Source: an uncultured Oscillospiraceae bacterium (GTDB lineage: Bacteria > Bacillota > Clostridia > Oscillospirales > Oscillospiraceae). Taken from it: a stretch of DNA of 43,545 nt. The stretch spans positions 1 through 43,545 of the forward strand of contig CALWOP010000005.1 in the NCBI GenBank assembly GCA_944383195.1, given 5' to 3'. A model generated the notes under the pieces. That model saw only the letters and a list, made by a program, of their open reading frames with translations, was not told the origin of the DNA and did not search any database. Positions 16,473 to 23,543 of this stretch are shown piece after piece. Every line of letters begins with the position of its first letter. Within the stretch, counting starts at the first letter, position 1. Made by a program: the position numbers and the translations under genes.

Positions 16473-16501
16473 ATTATAAGGTATCGCACTTCTTCTGTCA
16501 A
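16473..16501 (-). promoter_or_regulatory. Full-consensus promoter of the chemoreceptor gene
   Basis: On the minus strand TTGACA (16501-16496), 17 bases, TATAAT (16478-16473): a perfect sigma-A promoter, not a flagellar sigma-28 one. The leader is about 150 bases. Confidence 0.85.
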
Positions 16502-16880
16502 GAGATTTACTCTTGCTATTTGAAAATAATTTCCTGAAATATTGTACTTTTGTAGCAAATATAAAAGTACGGCGTACTAAATGAGACCAAATGATACAAA
16601 GTGATGTCAAAAAGTTCACTATCAGCAACTTGAACCGGGCCCACAAGGAGTAAGCGTCAGTCCTTCTGTAATGCTAATGATACAATGAGGGGACTCTCAG
16701 TCATTCCAAGATGTGCACAGTTTTCTTTTAGGGGGTGTGTATCAGAAGCTGGATGCCTGATTTTACAGGTATTAAAATTACAGCTGGCAACAATAGTTTT
16801 ATTTAGATTTTTTTGATAGAATAAAATGAAATCTATTTTCGCATACGCTTAAACTTGATATGCAAAAGGAGCAGTAAGCA
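16502..16880. other. AT-rich gene-free stretch between divergent chemoreceptor and flavodoxin genes
   Basis: No open frame of note. GTACTTTT (16544-16551) and AAAAGTAC (16563-16570) form an inverted repeat with an 11-base centre, followed by GTAC-GGC-GTAC (16567-16577). I see no convincing promoter for the flavodoxin pair; TTGATA near 16815 has no good -10 partner. Confidence 0.4.
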
Positions 16881-17393
16881 ATGAATCTGATACTAAGCGA
16901 CAAACAGCTTTCAATACCGATAAACGACACTTCCACAGTATGGTTCGATGTATCGGCGTTAAAGATTTCAAACTGTATCGGTTGTTTTGGGTGTTGGACC
17001 AAAACTCCGGGGAGATGTGTGATCCGAGATGATGCGGTAAAAGTTTATCCCAAAATCGCTGCCAGCCGTAAAGTTATGTACATTAGCAAGGTGAAATATG
17101 GCGGCTATGACACTGCCATGAAGACCATGCTGGAAAGGGCCATTCCCATCCAGCAGGCGTTTATCCGGCTATTAGACGGGGAAACGCATCACGTTCAGCG
17201 TACAGTAGTTCCCAAGCAAGCGACAATTATCGGGTACGGCAATATTTCTGAGGAAGAAAAGAGTCTCTTTGGGCAGCTGGTGGAAAGAAATTCGAAAAAT
17301 ATGTGCTTTGAAGACTATCGGGTTATTTGTGTTTCGGAATCACTTTTAGAGCAAACGGTGAAAGACGAGGTAGCGAAATGGGAAGAATCATGA
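16881..17393 (+). CDS. Flavodoxin-fold protein with iron-sulfur-type cysteine motif
   Basis: The 170-residue protein resembles the NADPH-dependent FMN reductase / iron-sulfur flavoprotein superfamily. Cys32, 35, 38 and 46 form CX2CX2CX7C in NCIGCFGCWTKTPGRC, followed by VIRDD, the classic compact cluster motif of that family; KYGGYDTAMKTMLERAIP is the following family segment. It starts late: the first strand and the NGSPR phosphate loop that normally bind FMN are missing, and an in-frame stop two codons before ATG 16881 shows that this is the real start (site AAAGGAGC). The next gene has that loop but lacks the cysteines. Codon use is AT-richer than in the neighbours. Confidence 0.75.
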   Translation: MNLILSDKQLSIPINDTSTVWFDVSALKISNCIGCFGCWTKTPGRCVIRDDAVKVYPKIAASRKVMYISKVKYGGYDTAMKTMLERAIPIQQAFIRLLDGETHHVQRTVVPKQATIIGYGNISEEEKSLFGQLVERNSKNMCFEDYRVICVSESLLEQTVKDEVAKWEES

Positions 17394-17986
17394 TTATCAA
17401 CGGCAGTCCCCGTGCGCCGAAATCAAATTCAAAGAAATATGCAGAGCTATTTATGAGGTACTGCCCTGTTCCAGCTGAATATTTTGCAATTACGCCCCAA
17501 AACCATGAGTCTTTATGCGAAAAAGTAGACGCTTTCACAGATATTTTGCTCGTTTTCCCGCTATATGCAGATGGAATCCCAGTGCCTCTTTTGAATTTCT
17601 TGAAAACTATGGAGAAAACTCCGCCAAAACAGAAGCCAAGAATTTCGGTTTTGATCAACTGCGGTTTTTTTGAGCCAGAACAAAACAATATTGCAGTTAA
17701 AATGATAGAGCTTTTTTGCAGGCAGCAAGGCTATCCATTCGGCTCTGTATTAAAAATTGGGAGTGGAGAAGCTATTTTAAATACTCCCTTCAAATTTTTT
17801 GCAACACAGAAATTAAAACGGCTGGCAATTTCAATTTCTCAGGGAAGAAATGAGCAGTTAAAAGTGACAATGCCAATTTCAAAAAAGATGTTTGTGAGAG
17901 CCTCAACGGCGTATTGGAACGATTATGGAAAACGAAATGATGTTACGCCGGAAGAGATGGCTACCATGGAGATCGAGCAGCCGTAG
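17378..17986 (+). CDS. NAD(P)H-dependent oxidoreductase-like flavodoxin-fold protein
   Basis: The 202-residue protein begins MGRIMIINGSPRAPKSNS, the FMN phosphate-binding loop of NADPH-dependent FMN reductases. LLVFPLYADGIPVPLLNFL matches the second flavin-contact region. It overlaps the previous gene by 16 bases. I chose ATG 17378 because a GAGG site lies about eight bases upstream and the protein then begins at the first strand. It lacks the four-cysteine motif that its partner has. The two proteins thus look complementary and may work as one complex. Substrate unknown; low GC like its partner. Confidence 0.75.
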   Translation: MGRIMIINGSPRAPKSNSKKYAELFMRYCPVPAEYFAITPQNHESLCEKVDAFTDILLVFPLYADGIPVPLLNFLKTMEKTPPKQKPRISVLINCGFFEPEQNNIAVKMIELFCRQQGYPFGSVLKIGSGEAILNTPFKFFATQKLKRLAISISQGRNEQLKVTMPISKKMFVRASTAYWNDYGKRNDVTPEEMATMEIEQP

Positions 17987-18089
17987 TATCTGCCGTTCAT
18001 GGTTGACGGCGTTGCGGTCACATTTCTTCTGACAGTGGGCATAAATATGAAAAACTAGTACCCATTATATGCCAAGGATTCCAGGCATG

Positions 18090-18134
18090 AAATGGCCCTA
18101 CCTGATCCAAACAGCAGAGCAGGTAGGGCCATTT
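18090..18134 (+). terminator. Hairpin after the flavodoxin pair
   Basis: A perfect 15-base stem (18090-18104 with 18120-18134, 15-base loop) ends in ATTTAGTTGT. The T-tail is weak, so it may be a modest terminator or a transcript stabiliser. Confidence 0.55.
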
Positions 18135-18257
18135 AGTTGTCTATGGCTGTGGAAAAAGAGACAGTGACCAACAGAACTGTATCGGAAAACCAAACAGGAA
18201 CCTGGCAAACAGGTCCGGTTTGAAAAGGAGAGGTATCAACATGAGTGCGCTCTGACG

Positions 18258-18299
18258 GATAAAATAAGTCGGAGCAAGCGATAAGACGCTTGCTCCGAC
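18258..18299 (-). terminator. Terminator of tRNA-Ser
   Basis: On the minus strand a 13-base stem (18299-18287 with 18280-18268, loop TCTTAT) is followed by TTATTTTATC. It begins three bases after the tRNA's 3' end. Confidence 0.85.
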
Positions 18300-18301
18300 G
18301 T

Positions 18302-18392
18302 TGGCGGAGTAGGAGGGATTCGAACCCTCGAGCCGTGTTAGCGGCTACACGATTTCCAGTCGTGCTCGTTATGACCACTTCGATACTACTCC
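18302..18392 (-). tRNA. tRNA-Ser(GGA)
   Basis: The reverse strand folds as a class II tRNA: acceptor GGAGTAG/CTACTCC with discriminator G and encoded CCA, anticodon arm CACGA-CTGGAAA-TCGTG with anticodon GGA, a long variable arm (AGCCG/CGGCT) and T-arm GAGGG-TTCGAAT-CCCTC. The long variable arm and the anticodon both give serine (UCC/UCU codons). Confidence 0.97.
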
Positions 18393-18430
18393 AAGTACCG
18401 CCGTTCTCGGTCAGCGAAACAGCAAAATGT

Positions 18431-18458
18431 ATTATAACAGGTTTTTCCTTATAGTCAA
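18431..18458 (-). promoter_or_regulatory. Promoter of tRNA-Ser
   Basis: TTGACT (18458-18453), 16 bases, TATAAT (18436-18431) on the minus strand, about 38 bases before the mature tRNA. Confidence 0.8.
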
Positions 18459-18496
18459 GCCTTTTTTTCAAAAATCTGAATTTTTTTCTTGGGCTC

Positions 18497-18525
18497 TTGC
18501 GAGAGGAAGATGGATACATTATAAT
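18497..18525 (+). promoter_or_regulatory. Promoter of the desulfoferrodoxin gene
   Basis: TTGCGA (18497-18502), 17 bases, TATAAT (18520-18525), divergent from the tRNA promoter. Confidence 0.75.
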
Positions 18526-18573
18526 GAGGGCGGGCAAAGCCCAAATTTAAGAAAAGTAAGAGGTGCCATTCCC

Positions 18574-18942
18574 ATGAAATTTTATCGTTGTGACCACTGT
18601 GGCAACATCGTTACCTTTGTCCATTCCGCTGGCGTGCCCGTGATGTGCTGCGGGCAGAAGATGACTGAACTGGTGCCCGGCACCACCGACGGCGCTGTGG
18701 AGAAGCATGTGCCTGTGGTGAATGTGGAGGGCAATCAGGTGCGGGTCCAGGTGGGCTCTGTGGAGCACCCCATGCTGGAAGAGCACTATATTCAGTTTAT
18801 TGCCATCGAGACGCAGCAGGGCAGCCAGATCAAGTACCTGAAGCCCGGCGAGAAGCCTCAGGCGGTGTTTGCCCTGGCTGAGGGCGATCAGCTGGTGGCC
18901 GCCTATGAGTACTGCAACCTCCATGGCCTTTGGAAGGCTTAA
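18574..18942 (+). CDS. dfx: Desulfoferrodoxin (two-iron superoxide reductase)
   Basis: The 122-residue cytoplasmic protein reduces superoxide to peroxide without making oxygen, the usual defence of strict anaerobes. Centre I is a rubredoxin-like Fe(Cys)4 site: Cys6, Cys9, Cys25, Cys26. Centre II, the catalytic Fe(His)4Cys site, has His45 (in EKH), His65, His71, Cys114 and His117. All ligands are present. ATG 18574 follows AAGAGGTG; longer in-frame readings upstream run through the promoter and are rejected. It is a single-gene unit bounded by its own promoter and a hairpin terminator. Confidence 0.97.
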   Translation: MKFYRCDHCGNIVTFVHSAGVPVMCCGQKMTELVPGTTDGAVEKHVPVVNVEGNQVRVQVGSVEHPMLEEHYIQFIAIETQQGSQIKYLKPGEKPQAVFALAEGDQLVAAYEYCNLHGLWKA

Positions 18943-18967
18943 ACAGAAAGAATATGTGTCTGCCATA

Positions 18968-18995
18968 AAAGGGGCGGCCATCCGGCCGCCCCTTT
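18968..18995. terminator. Bidirectional terminator between desulfoferrodoxin and amidase genes
   Basis: A perfect 12-base stem AAAGGGGCGGCC / GGCCGCCCCTTT with a 4-base loop. Reading leftward a TTTT run ends the stem; rightward only TTT. The two genes converge here. Confidence 0.75.
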
Positions 18996-19008
18996 GCTAT
19001 GCGGTTTC

Positions 19009-19833
19009 TTATGGGGTGGGCTCCTGCTTGGTCAGCATTTGATCCAGACGGTAAAGCATCTGAACCACTTCCTCCCGGGTGGCGGAGGAGCGGTAGCGCT
19101 GAGGGCTGGGCCCTTTGCTGATGATACCCGCCTGTTCTGCCCAAGTTCTGGCCTGTTCCGACCAAGCGGCGGGGTCCAGCGCGGAGCGCTGGGCCAGATA
19201 TTGTTCCATCAGTTCATTGAAGCGTTCCTGGGTCATGTCATCTTCCTCCTGATCTGTGTCGCCCTCCGACATGGCTTTGGCCACGTCACGGCGGAATTGA
19301 TCCATGGTCACATTGTGCTTGGGCCACCAGTGGAGCACATCGGCGTGGCCGCTGGCGATGCCAAGATCATAGCCCTCCCGATGGCAGATGACCACGCCGG
19401 GCTTCAGCGGGTCCAGCTGGAACTGCTGGCACAGCATAGCGGTGAGAGCCACAGCGTTTTGATAAATGGCCTCAAAATAGCTCTGGTTGGCCAGGACATC
19501 ATAGCCGATCATAGTGCCGCCCTGATAGGTGTGTCCGGCGGGTTCACAGCATTCAAAGGACAAATGGGTGTTGTTGGCGCTGCGGCCGGTAGTGCCGGTC
19601 CCCGCGTGCCAGGCACGGGTGGTCCAAGGCAGAGTCTGCACCACGCCCTCCCGCCAGACAAAGGCGTGGACGCACTTCTCCACTCCGGGCTTATTCCAGC
19701 TGCGCAGGAAGACCTGGGGATTAGGCTGTGCCACTCCAGTGGAGTGGACCATAATGCCTGTGGGCTTCAGCGTGCGGCCCTCCTGGTAGCAGTCGTTTTG
19801 CGTGAGCAGCTGCTGGGTGAGTTGAACCTGCAT
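19009..19833 (-). CDS. N-acetylmuramoyl-L-alanine amidase, phage-endolysin type, with SLH-like C-terminus
   Basis: The 274-residue protein has an Amidase_2/PGRP domain (about 20-185) that cuts the bond between MurNAc and the peptide stem with zinc. His30 in MVHSTG, His151 in CHREG and His163/His168 in SGHADVLHWW are the likely ligand and catalytic positions, with Glu94 nearby. An acidic linker (190-200) leads to residues 223-262, which resemble a single S-layer-homology repeat (AWSEQARTWAEQAGIISKG then ATREEVVQMLYR). No signal peptide is present, as in holin-dependent phage lysins. No other phage gene is nearby, so it may be a domesticated lysin. AAAAGGAGG precedes ATG 19833. Confidence 0.85.
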   Translation of the reverse strand: MQVQLTQQLLTQNDCYQEGRTLKPTGIMVHSTGVAQPNPQVFLRSWNKPGVEKCVHAFVWREGVVQTLPWTTRAWHAGTGTTGRSANNTHLSFECCEPAGHTYQGGTMIGYDVLANQSYFEAIYQNAVALTAMLCQQFQLDPLKPGVVICHREGYDLGIASGHADVLHWWPKHNVTMDQFRRDVAKAMSEGDTDQEEDDMTQERFNELMEQYLAQRSALDPAAWSEQARTWAEQAGIISKGPSPQRYRSSATREEVVQMLYRLDQMLTKQEPTP

Positions 19834-19907
19834 AGTGGCCTCCTTTTCGTATGCCCCTTCAGGGGATATGACATTCTATGCGATCAGCGGCGATTTGATG
19901 AAAGTCA

Positions 19908-19936
19908 TTGACAGAGCAGAAAATTTCCACTAAAAT
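19908..19936 (+). promoter_or_regulatory. Promoter of the NhaC-type antiporter
   Basis: TTGACA (19908-19913), 17 bases, TAAAAT (19931-19936), about 55 bases before ATG 19999. Confidence 0.8.
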
Positions 19937-19998
19937 AAAAAAATATGGGCAAAGAAAAGGTGTTTCTGCACAGTTGTGTTGAAAAAAGGAGGAGCATT

Positions 19999-21330
19999 AT
20001 GGAGCACAGAGAGAAACGGGTCAAGAGCAACCCGGCAGCACTGTTGCCCATCCTGGTGTTTTTGGTGCTGTATCTGGGCATGGGCCTGGTGTTTGAGTAT
20101 GTAATGAAGATCGAGATGGGCTTCTACAACATCCCCATTGTAGTGGTATTTATGGTGGCGCTGTTGGTGGCCTGTCTGCAAAACGCAAAACTGAAGTTTG
20201 ACGATAAGATGGTCGTGATGGTCCGAGGCGTGGGCGATAAGAACATCATGACCATGATCTTGATTTTCCTGGTGGCCGGTGTCTTTGTGGGCGTGACCGG
20301 CCGGGACAGCGCGGAGGCGGTGGCCTATTTCCTGCTGTCTGTCACCCCCGCCTGGGCCTCGGCGGCAGTGCTGTTTGTGGCCGCCTGTTTTGTGTCCACC
20401 GCTATGGGTACCTCTGTGGGTACCATCACGCTGATCGTTCCCATTGCGGTGGCGGTGTCCAGCGTGTCTGGATTTTCCCTGCCCCTGTGTATCGGATCGG
20501 TGATGGGCGGAGCCATGTTCGGAGACAACCTGTCCTTTATCTCCGACACCACCATCGCCGCCTGCAGTACTCAGGGCTGTGCCATGCGGGATAAATTCCG
20601 TGCCAACTTTAAAATCGCCATGCCTGCCGCCATTGTGACACTGGCCATCATCCTGGCTATGTCTTTCAGCGCGGGCGTGGAGCACATCGAGATCCCGGAG
20701 TACAATCTGTGGCTGCTCATCCCCTATGTGCTGGTACTGGCCGGAGGTATTGCGGGCATGAACGTGTTCGTGGTGCTGCTGGTGGGTATCCTCTCGGGCG
20801 TTATCATTACGTTGGGGACCGGCACCGTGGACTTTATGACCATGCTGGGCAGCATGGGCTCCGGCGCGTCCGGTATGTTTGAGACCATTATGGTCACAAT
20901 TCTGGTGTCCGCTATGTGCGCCCTGATTCGAGAGCACGGTGGCTTTGAAGCGCTGCTGGCCTTTATCCGCCGGGTGTTCAAGGGCCGGGTGGGCGGCCGC
21001 CTGGGTGTGGGTCTGCTGGTGGGCGCCATGGACGTGGCCACGGCCAACAACACGGTGGCTATTGTGATGGCCGGCCCCATTGCCAAGGAGATCAGCGAGG
21101 AGTACGGCATTACCCCCAAGGAGTCCGCTTCTCTGCTGGACACGTTCTCCTGTATCTTCCAGGGAATTATCCCCTACGGTGCTCAGATGCTCATCGCCGT
21201 GTCTACTGCCGTTTCCCTGGGCAGCACTGTGTCCGCGTTTGAGATCATTCCCTGTCTGTTCTATCCCTATATGCTTGCCGTGGCTTCCCTGGTGTACATC
21301 CTGGTGGGAGCGGGCAAGAAAAAAGCCTGA
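19999..21330 (+). CDS. NhaC-family Na+/H+ (or organic substrate/Na+) antiporter
   Basis: The 443-residue protein is almost wholly hydrophobic, with about 11-12 membrane segments. AMGTSVGTITLIVPIA and GDNLSFISDTTIAACSTQG are the conserved NhaC core motifs, and ATANNTVAIVMAGPIAKEI repeats the pattern in the second half. ATG 19999 follows AAAGGAGGA; an earlier in-frame ATG lacks such a site. The family covers sodium/proton exchange as well as malate/lactate and amino-acid antiport, so the substrate is open. It is a single-gene unit with its own promoter and terminator. Confidence 0.9.
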   Translation: MEHREKRVKSNPAALLPILVFLVLYLGMGLVFEYVMKIEMGFYNIPIVVVFMVALLVACLQNAKLKFDDKMVVMVRGVGDKNIMTMILIFLVAGVFVGVTGRDSAEAVAYFLLSVTPAWASAAVLFVAACFVSTAMGTSVGTITLIVPIAVAVSSVSGFSLPLCIGSVMGGAMFGDNLSFISDTTIAACSTQGCAMRDKFRANFKIAMPAAIVTLAIILAMSFSAGVEHIEIPEYNLWLLIPYVLVLAGGIAGMNVFVVLLVGILSGVIITLGTGTVDFMTMLGSMGSGASGMFETIMVTILVSAMCALIREHGGFEALLAFIRRVFKGRVGGRLGVGLLVGAMDVATANNTVAIVMAGPIAKEISEEYGITPKESASLLDTFSCIFQGIIPYGAQMLIAVSTAVSLGSTVSAFEIIPCLFYPYMLAVASLVYILVGAGKKKA

Positions 21331-21345
21331 GATTTGTTTTTCCAA

Positions 21346-21384
21346 TTCCGCCGTGCCTGACGCCGGGCGCGGCGGAAATTTTTT
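21346..21384 (+). terminator. Terminator after the antiporter gene
   Basis: TTCCGCCG (21346-21353) pairs with CGGCGGAA (21370-21377), with further partial pairing inside, followed by a run of six T. Confidence 0.85.
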
Positions 21385-21434
21385 CCTTACCCAGCCCCGT
21401 TGGGGCCTTGTGTCCAATCAAAAGGAGGAACCAA

Positions 21435-22355
21435 ATGAAACGCTTGACAACCACGCTGCTCAGCCTGCTGCTGCTCCTGTCCCTGATTTCCTGTGACAGT
21501 CAGCCTGCGGCCAAAATTTCCCTGGAAGAAGTTCCCGCCTACAGCGGGGAACCCTGGGTGGAGCTGAATGGAAATATCCCTGACTTTACCCAGGAGGAGC
21601 TGGAGGATTTTCCTGTGGAAGAATATAGTCCGCTGGACTTGCTGGGCCGATGCTCAGTGGCTCAGGCCACGGTGGGCCTGGACACCATGCCCACCGAGGA
21701 GCGGGGTGAGATCGGTCAGGTGAAGCCCAGCGGCTGGCACCTGGCTAAATATAACTGCGTGGACGGCAAGTATCTCTATAACCGATGCCACCTCATCGGG
21801 TACCAGCTTACCGGGGAAAACGCCAATGAAGAAAATCTTATCACCGGCACCCGGTATCTCAACGTGGATGGGATGCTTCCCTTTGAAAATGAGGTGGCCG
21901 ACTATGTGGAAGACACGGGCAACCATGTATATTACCAAGTGACCCCCATCTTTTCTGATGACGAGCTGGTGGCCCGGGGGGTTCAGATGGAGGCCTTGTC
22001 CGTGGAGGACGGGGGCGAGGGCGTCTGCTTCAATGTCTATGTTTACAACGTCCAGCCCGGTGTGGTCATTGATTATGCCACTGGTGAGAGCTGGCTGGAG
22101 GAGGATGCGCCCGCCGTTACCCAGCAGCCGGATCAGTCCGCTTCCGAAAACCAGTCTCAGGAGAGCCAGTCCAGTCAGGAGGAGCAGCCCCAGAGCGGAC
22201 TTACCTACATTCTTAACAACAACACCATGCGCTTCCATCTGCCCGATTGCTCCAGCGTAGCGTCCATGAAGCCCCAGAACCGGGAGGAGACGGGGGAGAG
22301 CCGGGAGGCGCTGATTGAACAGGGTTACCAACCCTGCGGGCAGTGCAAACCCTAA
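21435..22355 (+). CDS. Secreted DNA/RNA non-specific endonuclease, lipoprotein with a zinc-ribbon-like tail
   Basis: The 306-residue protein starts with a lipoprotein signal (LLSLISC, lipid anchor at Cys20), so it sits on the outer face of the membrane. Residues about 65-215 form an EndA/NucA-type nuclease domain; NRCHLIGYQL carries the general-base His119, and the downstream NEENLITGTRYLN supplies the usual metal-binding asparagine region. A Gln/Ser-rich linker (228-255) leads to residues 257-306, an Ada-like metal-binding module with His268, Cys272, Cys301 and Cys304 (HLPDC, then GYQPCGQC). AAAGGAGGA precedes ATG 21435. Likely roles are nutrient scavenging from DNA or uptake processing. Confidence 0.88.
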   Translation: MKRLTTTLLSLLLLLSLISCDSQPAAKISLEEVPAYSGEPWVELNGNIPDFTQEELEDFPVEEYSPLDLLGRCSVAQATVGLDTMPTEERGEIGQVKPSGWHLAKYNCVDGKYLYNRCHLIGYQLTGENANEENLITGTRYLNVDGMLPFENEVADYVEDTGNHVYYQVTPIFSDDELVARGVQMEALSVEDGGEGVCFNVYVYNVQPGVVIDYATGESWLEEDAPAVTQQPDQSASENQSQESQSSQEEQPQSGLTYILNNNTMRFHLPDCSSVASMKPQNREETGESREALIEQGYQPCGQCKP

Positions 22356-22470
22356 ATTTGTCGAAATTTGCGCAAAAAAAATTCTCCACAAAAAGAGGAA
22401 TTTGCAGACGAATTTCGTATAAGTTTAAAAGTAAAAGGATAAAAGGCCGGATTTGAAAGGAGGACTGCCC

Positions 22471-23475
22471 ATGACACTGCGCGAACAGCTCCAACAGCGG
22501 GAGGATGCCATTCTTGCTCCCCAGGCCTGCCGATCTTCCCAGACCAGGGGACGAGAGCGGGAGGAGGCGGAGTGTGATGTGCGTACCCCCTTCCAGCGGG
22601 ACACGGACCGGATCGTCTACTCCAAGGCGTTCCGCCGCCTCAAGCACAAGACCCAGGTATTTCTTCAGCCCGAGGGGGACCACTACCGTACCCGGATGAC
22701 CCATACACTGGAGGTCAGCCGCATTGCACGAACCATTTCCCGGGCTCTTGGGCTCAATGAGGACCTGACTGAGGCCATCGCCCTGGGCCATGACCTGGGC
22801 CATACCCCCTTCGGCCACGCCGGGGAGCGGCTGCTGGACGAGGTGATGCCCGGCGGCTTTGCCCACTACCGCCAGTCGGTGCGGGTGGTGGAACGGCTGG
22901 AAAAGAACGGAGAGGGGCTGAATCTCACCTGGGAAGTGCGAAACGGCATCCTCTGTCATACCAAGGGGACCCCTGCGGCTACGCTGGAGGGGCAGGTGGT
23001 GCGCCTGGCCGACCACATCGCCTACATTAACCACGACATCGAAGATGCCCTCCGGGGCGGCGTCATCTATCCCATGGACATCCCGCTGGCGGTGTCCCAT
23101 GTACTGGGTTTCACCCACGGAGAGCGCATTGACGCCCTGGTGAAGGACGCCATTGATGCCAGCCGGGGAAAAGAAGCGATCTGCCAGTCTCCGGGGGTAG
23201 GGGAGGCCATGCTGACCTTAAAGCAGTTTATGTTTGACAGCGTATACACCAACCCTCTGGCTAAGGGGGAGGAGAGCAAGGCCCAGGATATGCTTCGCCG
23301 TCTGTTCGACTACTACCGGAGCGATCCAGACCAGCTGCCCGCCGACTTTCAGGAGATTCGGGAGTCGGAGGGAGTGGACCGGGCAGTGTGTGACTACATC
23401 GCCGGCATGACCGATCCCTTTGCGGTGGAGCGGTTCAAGGAGCTGTTTATCCCCATGGGGTGGACGCTGAAATAG
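22471..23475 (+). CDS. dgt: dGTPase-like HD-domain deoxynucleotide triphosphohydrolase
   Basis: The 334-residue protein has the metal-binding HD pattern: His78 in THTLEVSRIAR, and His107-Asp108 in GHDLGHTPFGHAGE. RTPFQRDTDRIVYSKAFRRL is the family's N-terminal signature. These enzymes split dNTPs to nucleoside and triphosphate and help set dNTP pools. ATG 22471 follows AAAGGAGG. The order dgt-dnaG-sigA is a common clostridial arrangement for replication and transcription start-up. The 115-base AT-rich gap upstream shows no promoter I can defend. Confidence 0.93.
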   Translation: MTLREQLQQREDAILAPQACRSSQTRGREREEAECDVRTPFQRDTDRIVYSKAFRRLKHKTQVFLQPEGDHYRTRMTHTLEVSRIARTISRALGLNEDLTEAIALGHDLGHTPFGHAGERLLDEVMPGGFAHYRQSVRVVERLEKNGEGLNLTWEVRNGILCHTKGTPAATLEGQVVRLADHIAYINHDIEDALRGGVIYPMDIPLAVSHVLGFTHGERIDALVKDAIDASRGKEAICQSPGVGEAMLTLKQFMFDSVYTNPLAKGEESKAQDMLRRLFDYYRSDPDQLPADFQEIRESEGVDRAVCDYIAGMTDPFAVERFKELFIPMGWTLK

Positions 23476-23543
23476 CATATTTTTATCTCGCATCGGTTAC
23501 AAATAAGGACATAACCGGGGGTTTCAGAGAGGAGGGAGGAGCA

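Noticed and set aside
14646..18310. Possible attachment-site repeat of the tRNA-Ser 3' end at the left edge of the low-GC stretch
   Set aside because: Only GGCGGAG is shared between 14653 and the tRNA end, far too short, and no integrase gene is seen.
18133..18537. A 134-codon open frame across tRNA-Ser on the minus strand
   Set aside because: It includes the whole tRNA, its promoter and its terminator.
22356..22470. Promoter of dgt around TTGCAG and TATAAG
   Set aside because: The two elements are only about 10 bases apart and neither has a proper partner at 16-18 bases.
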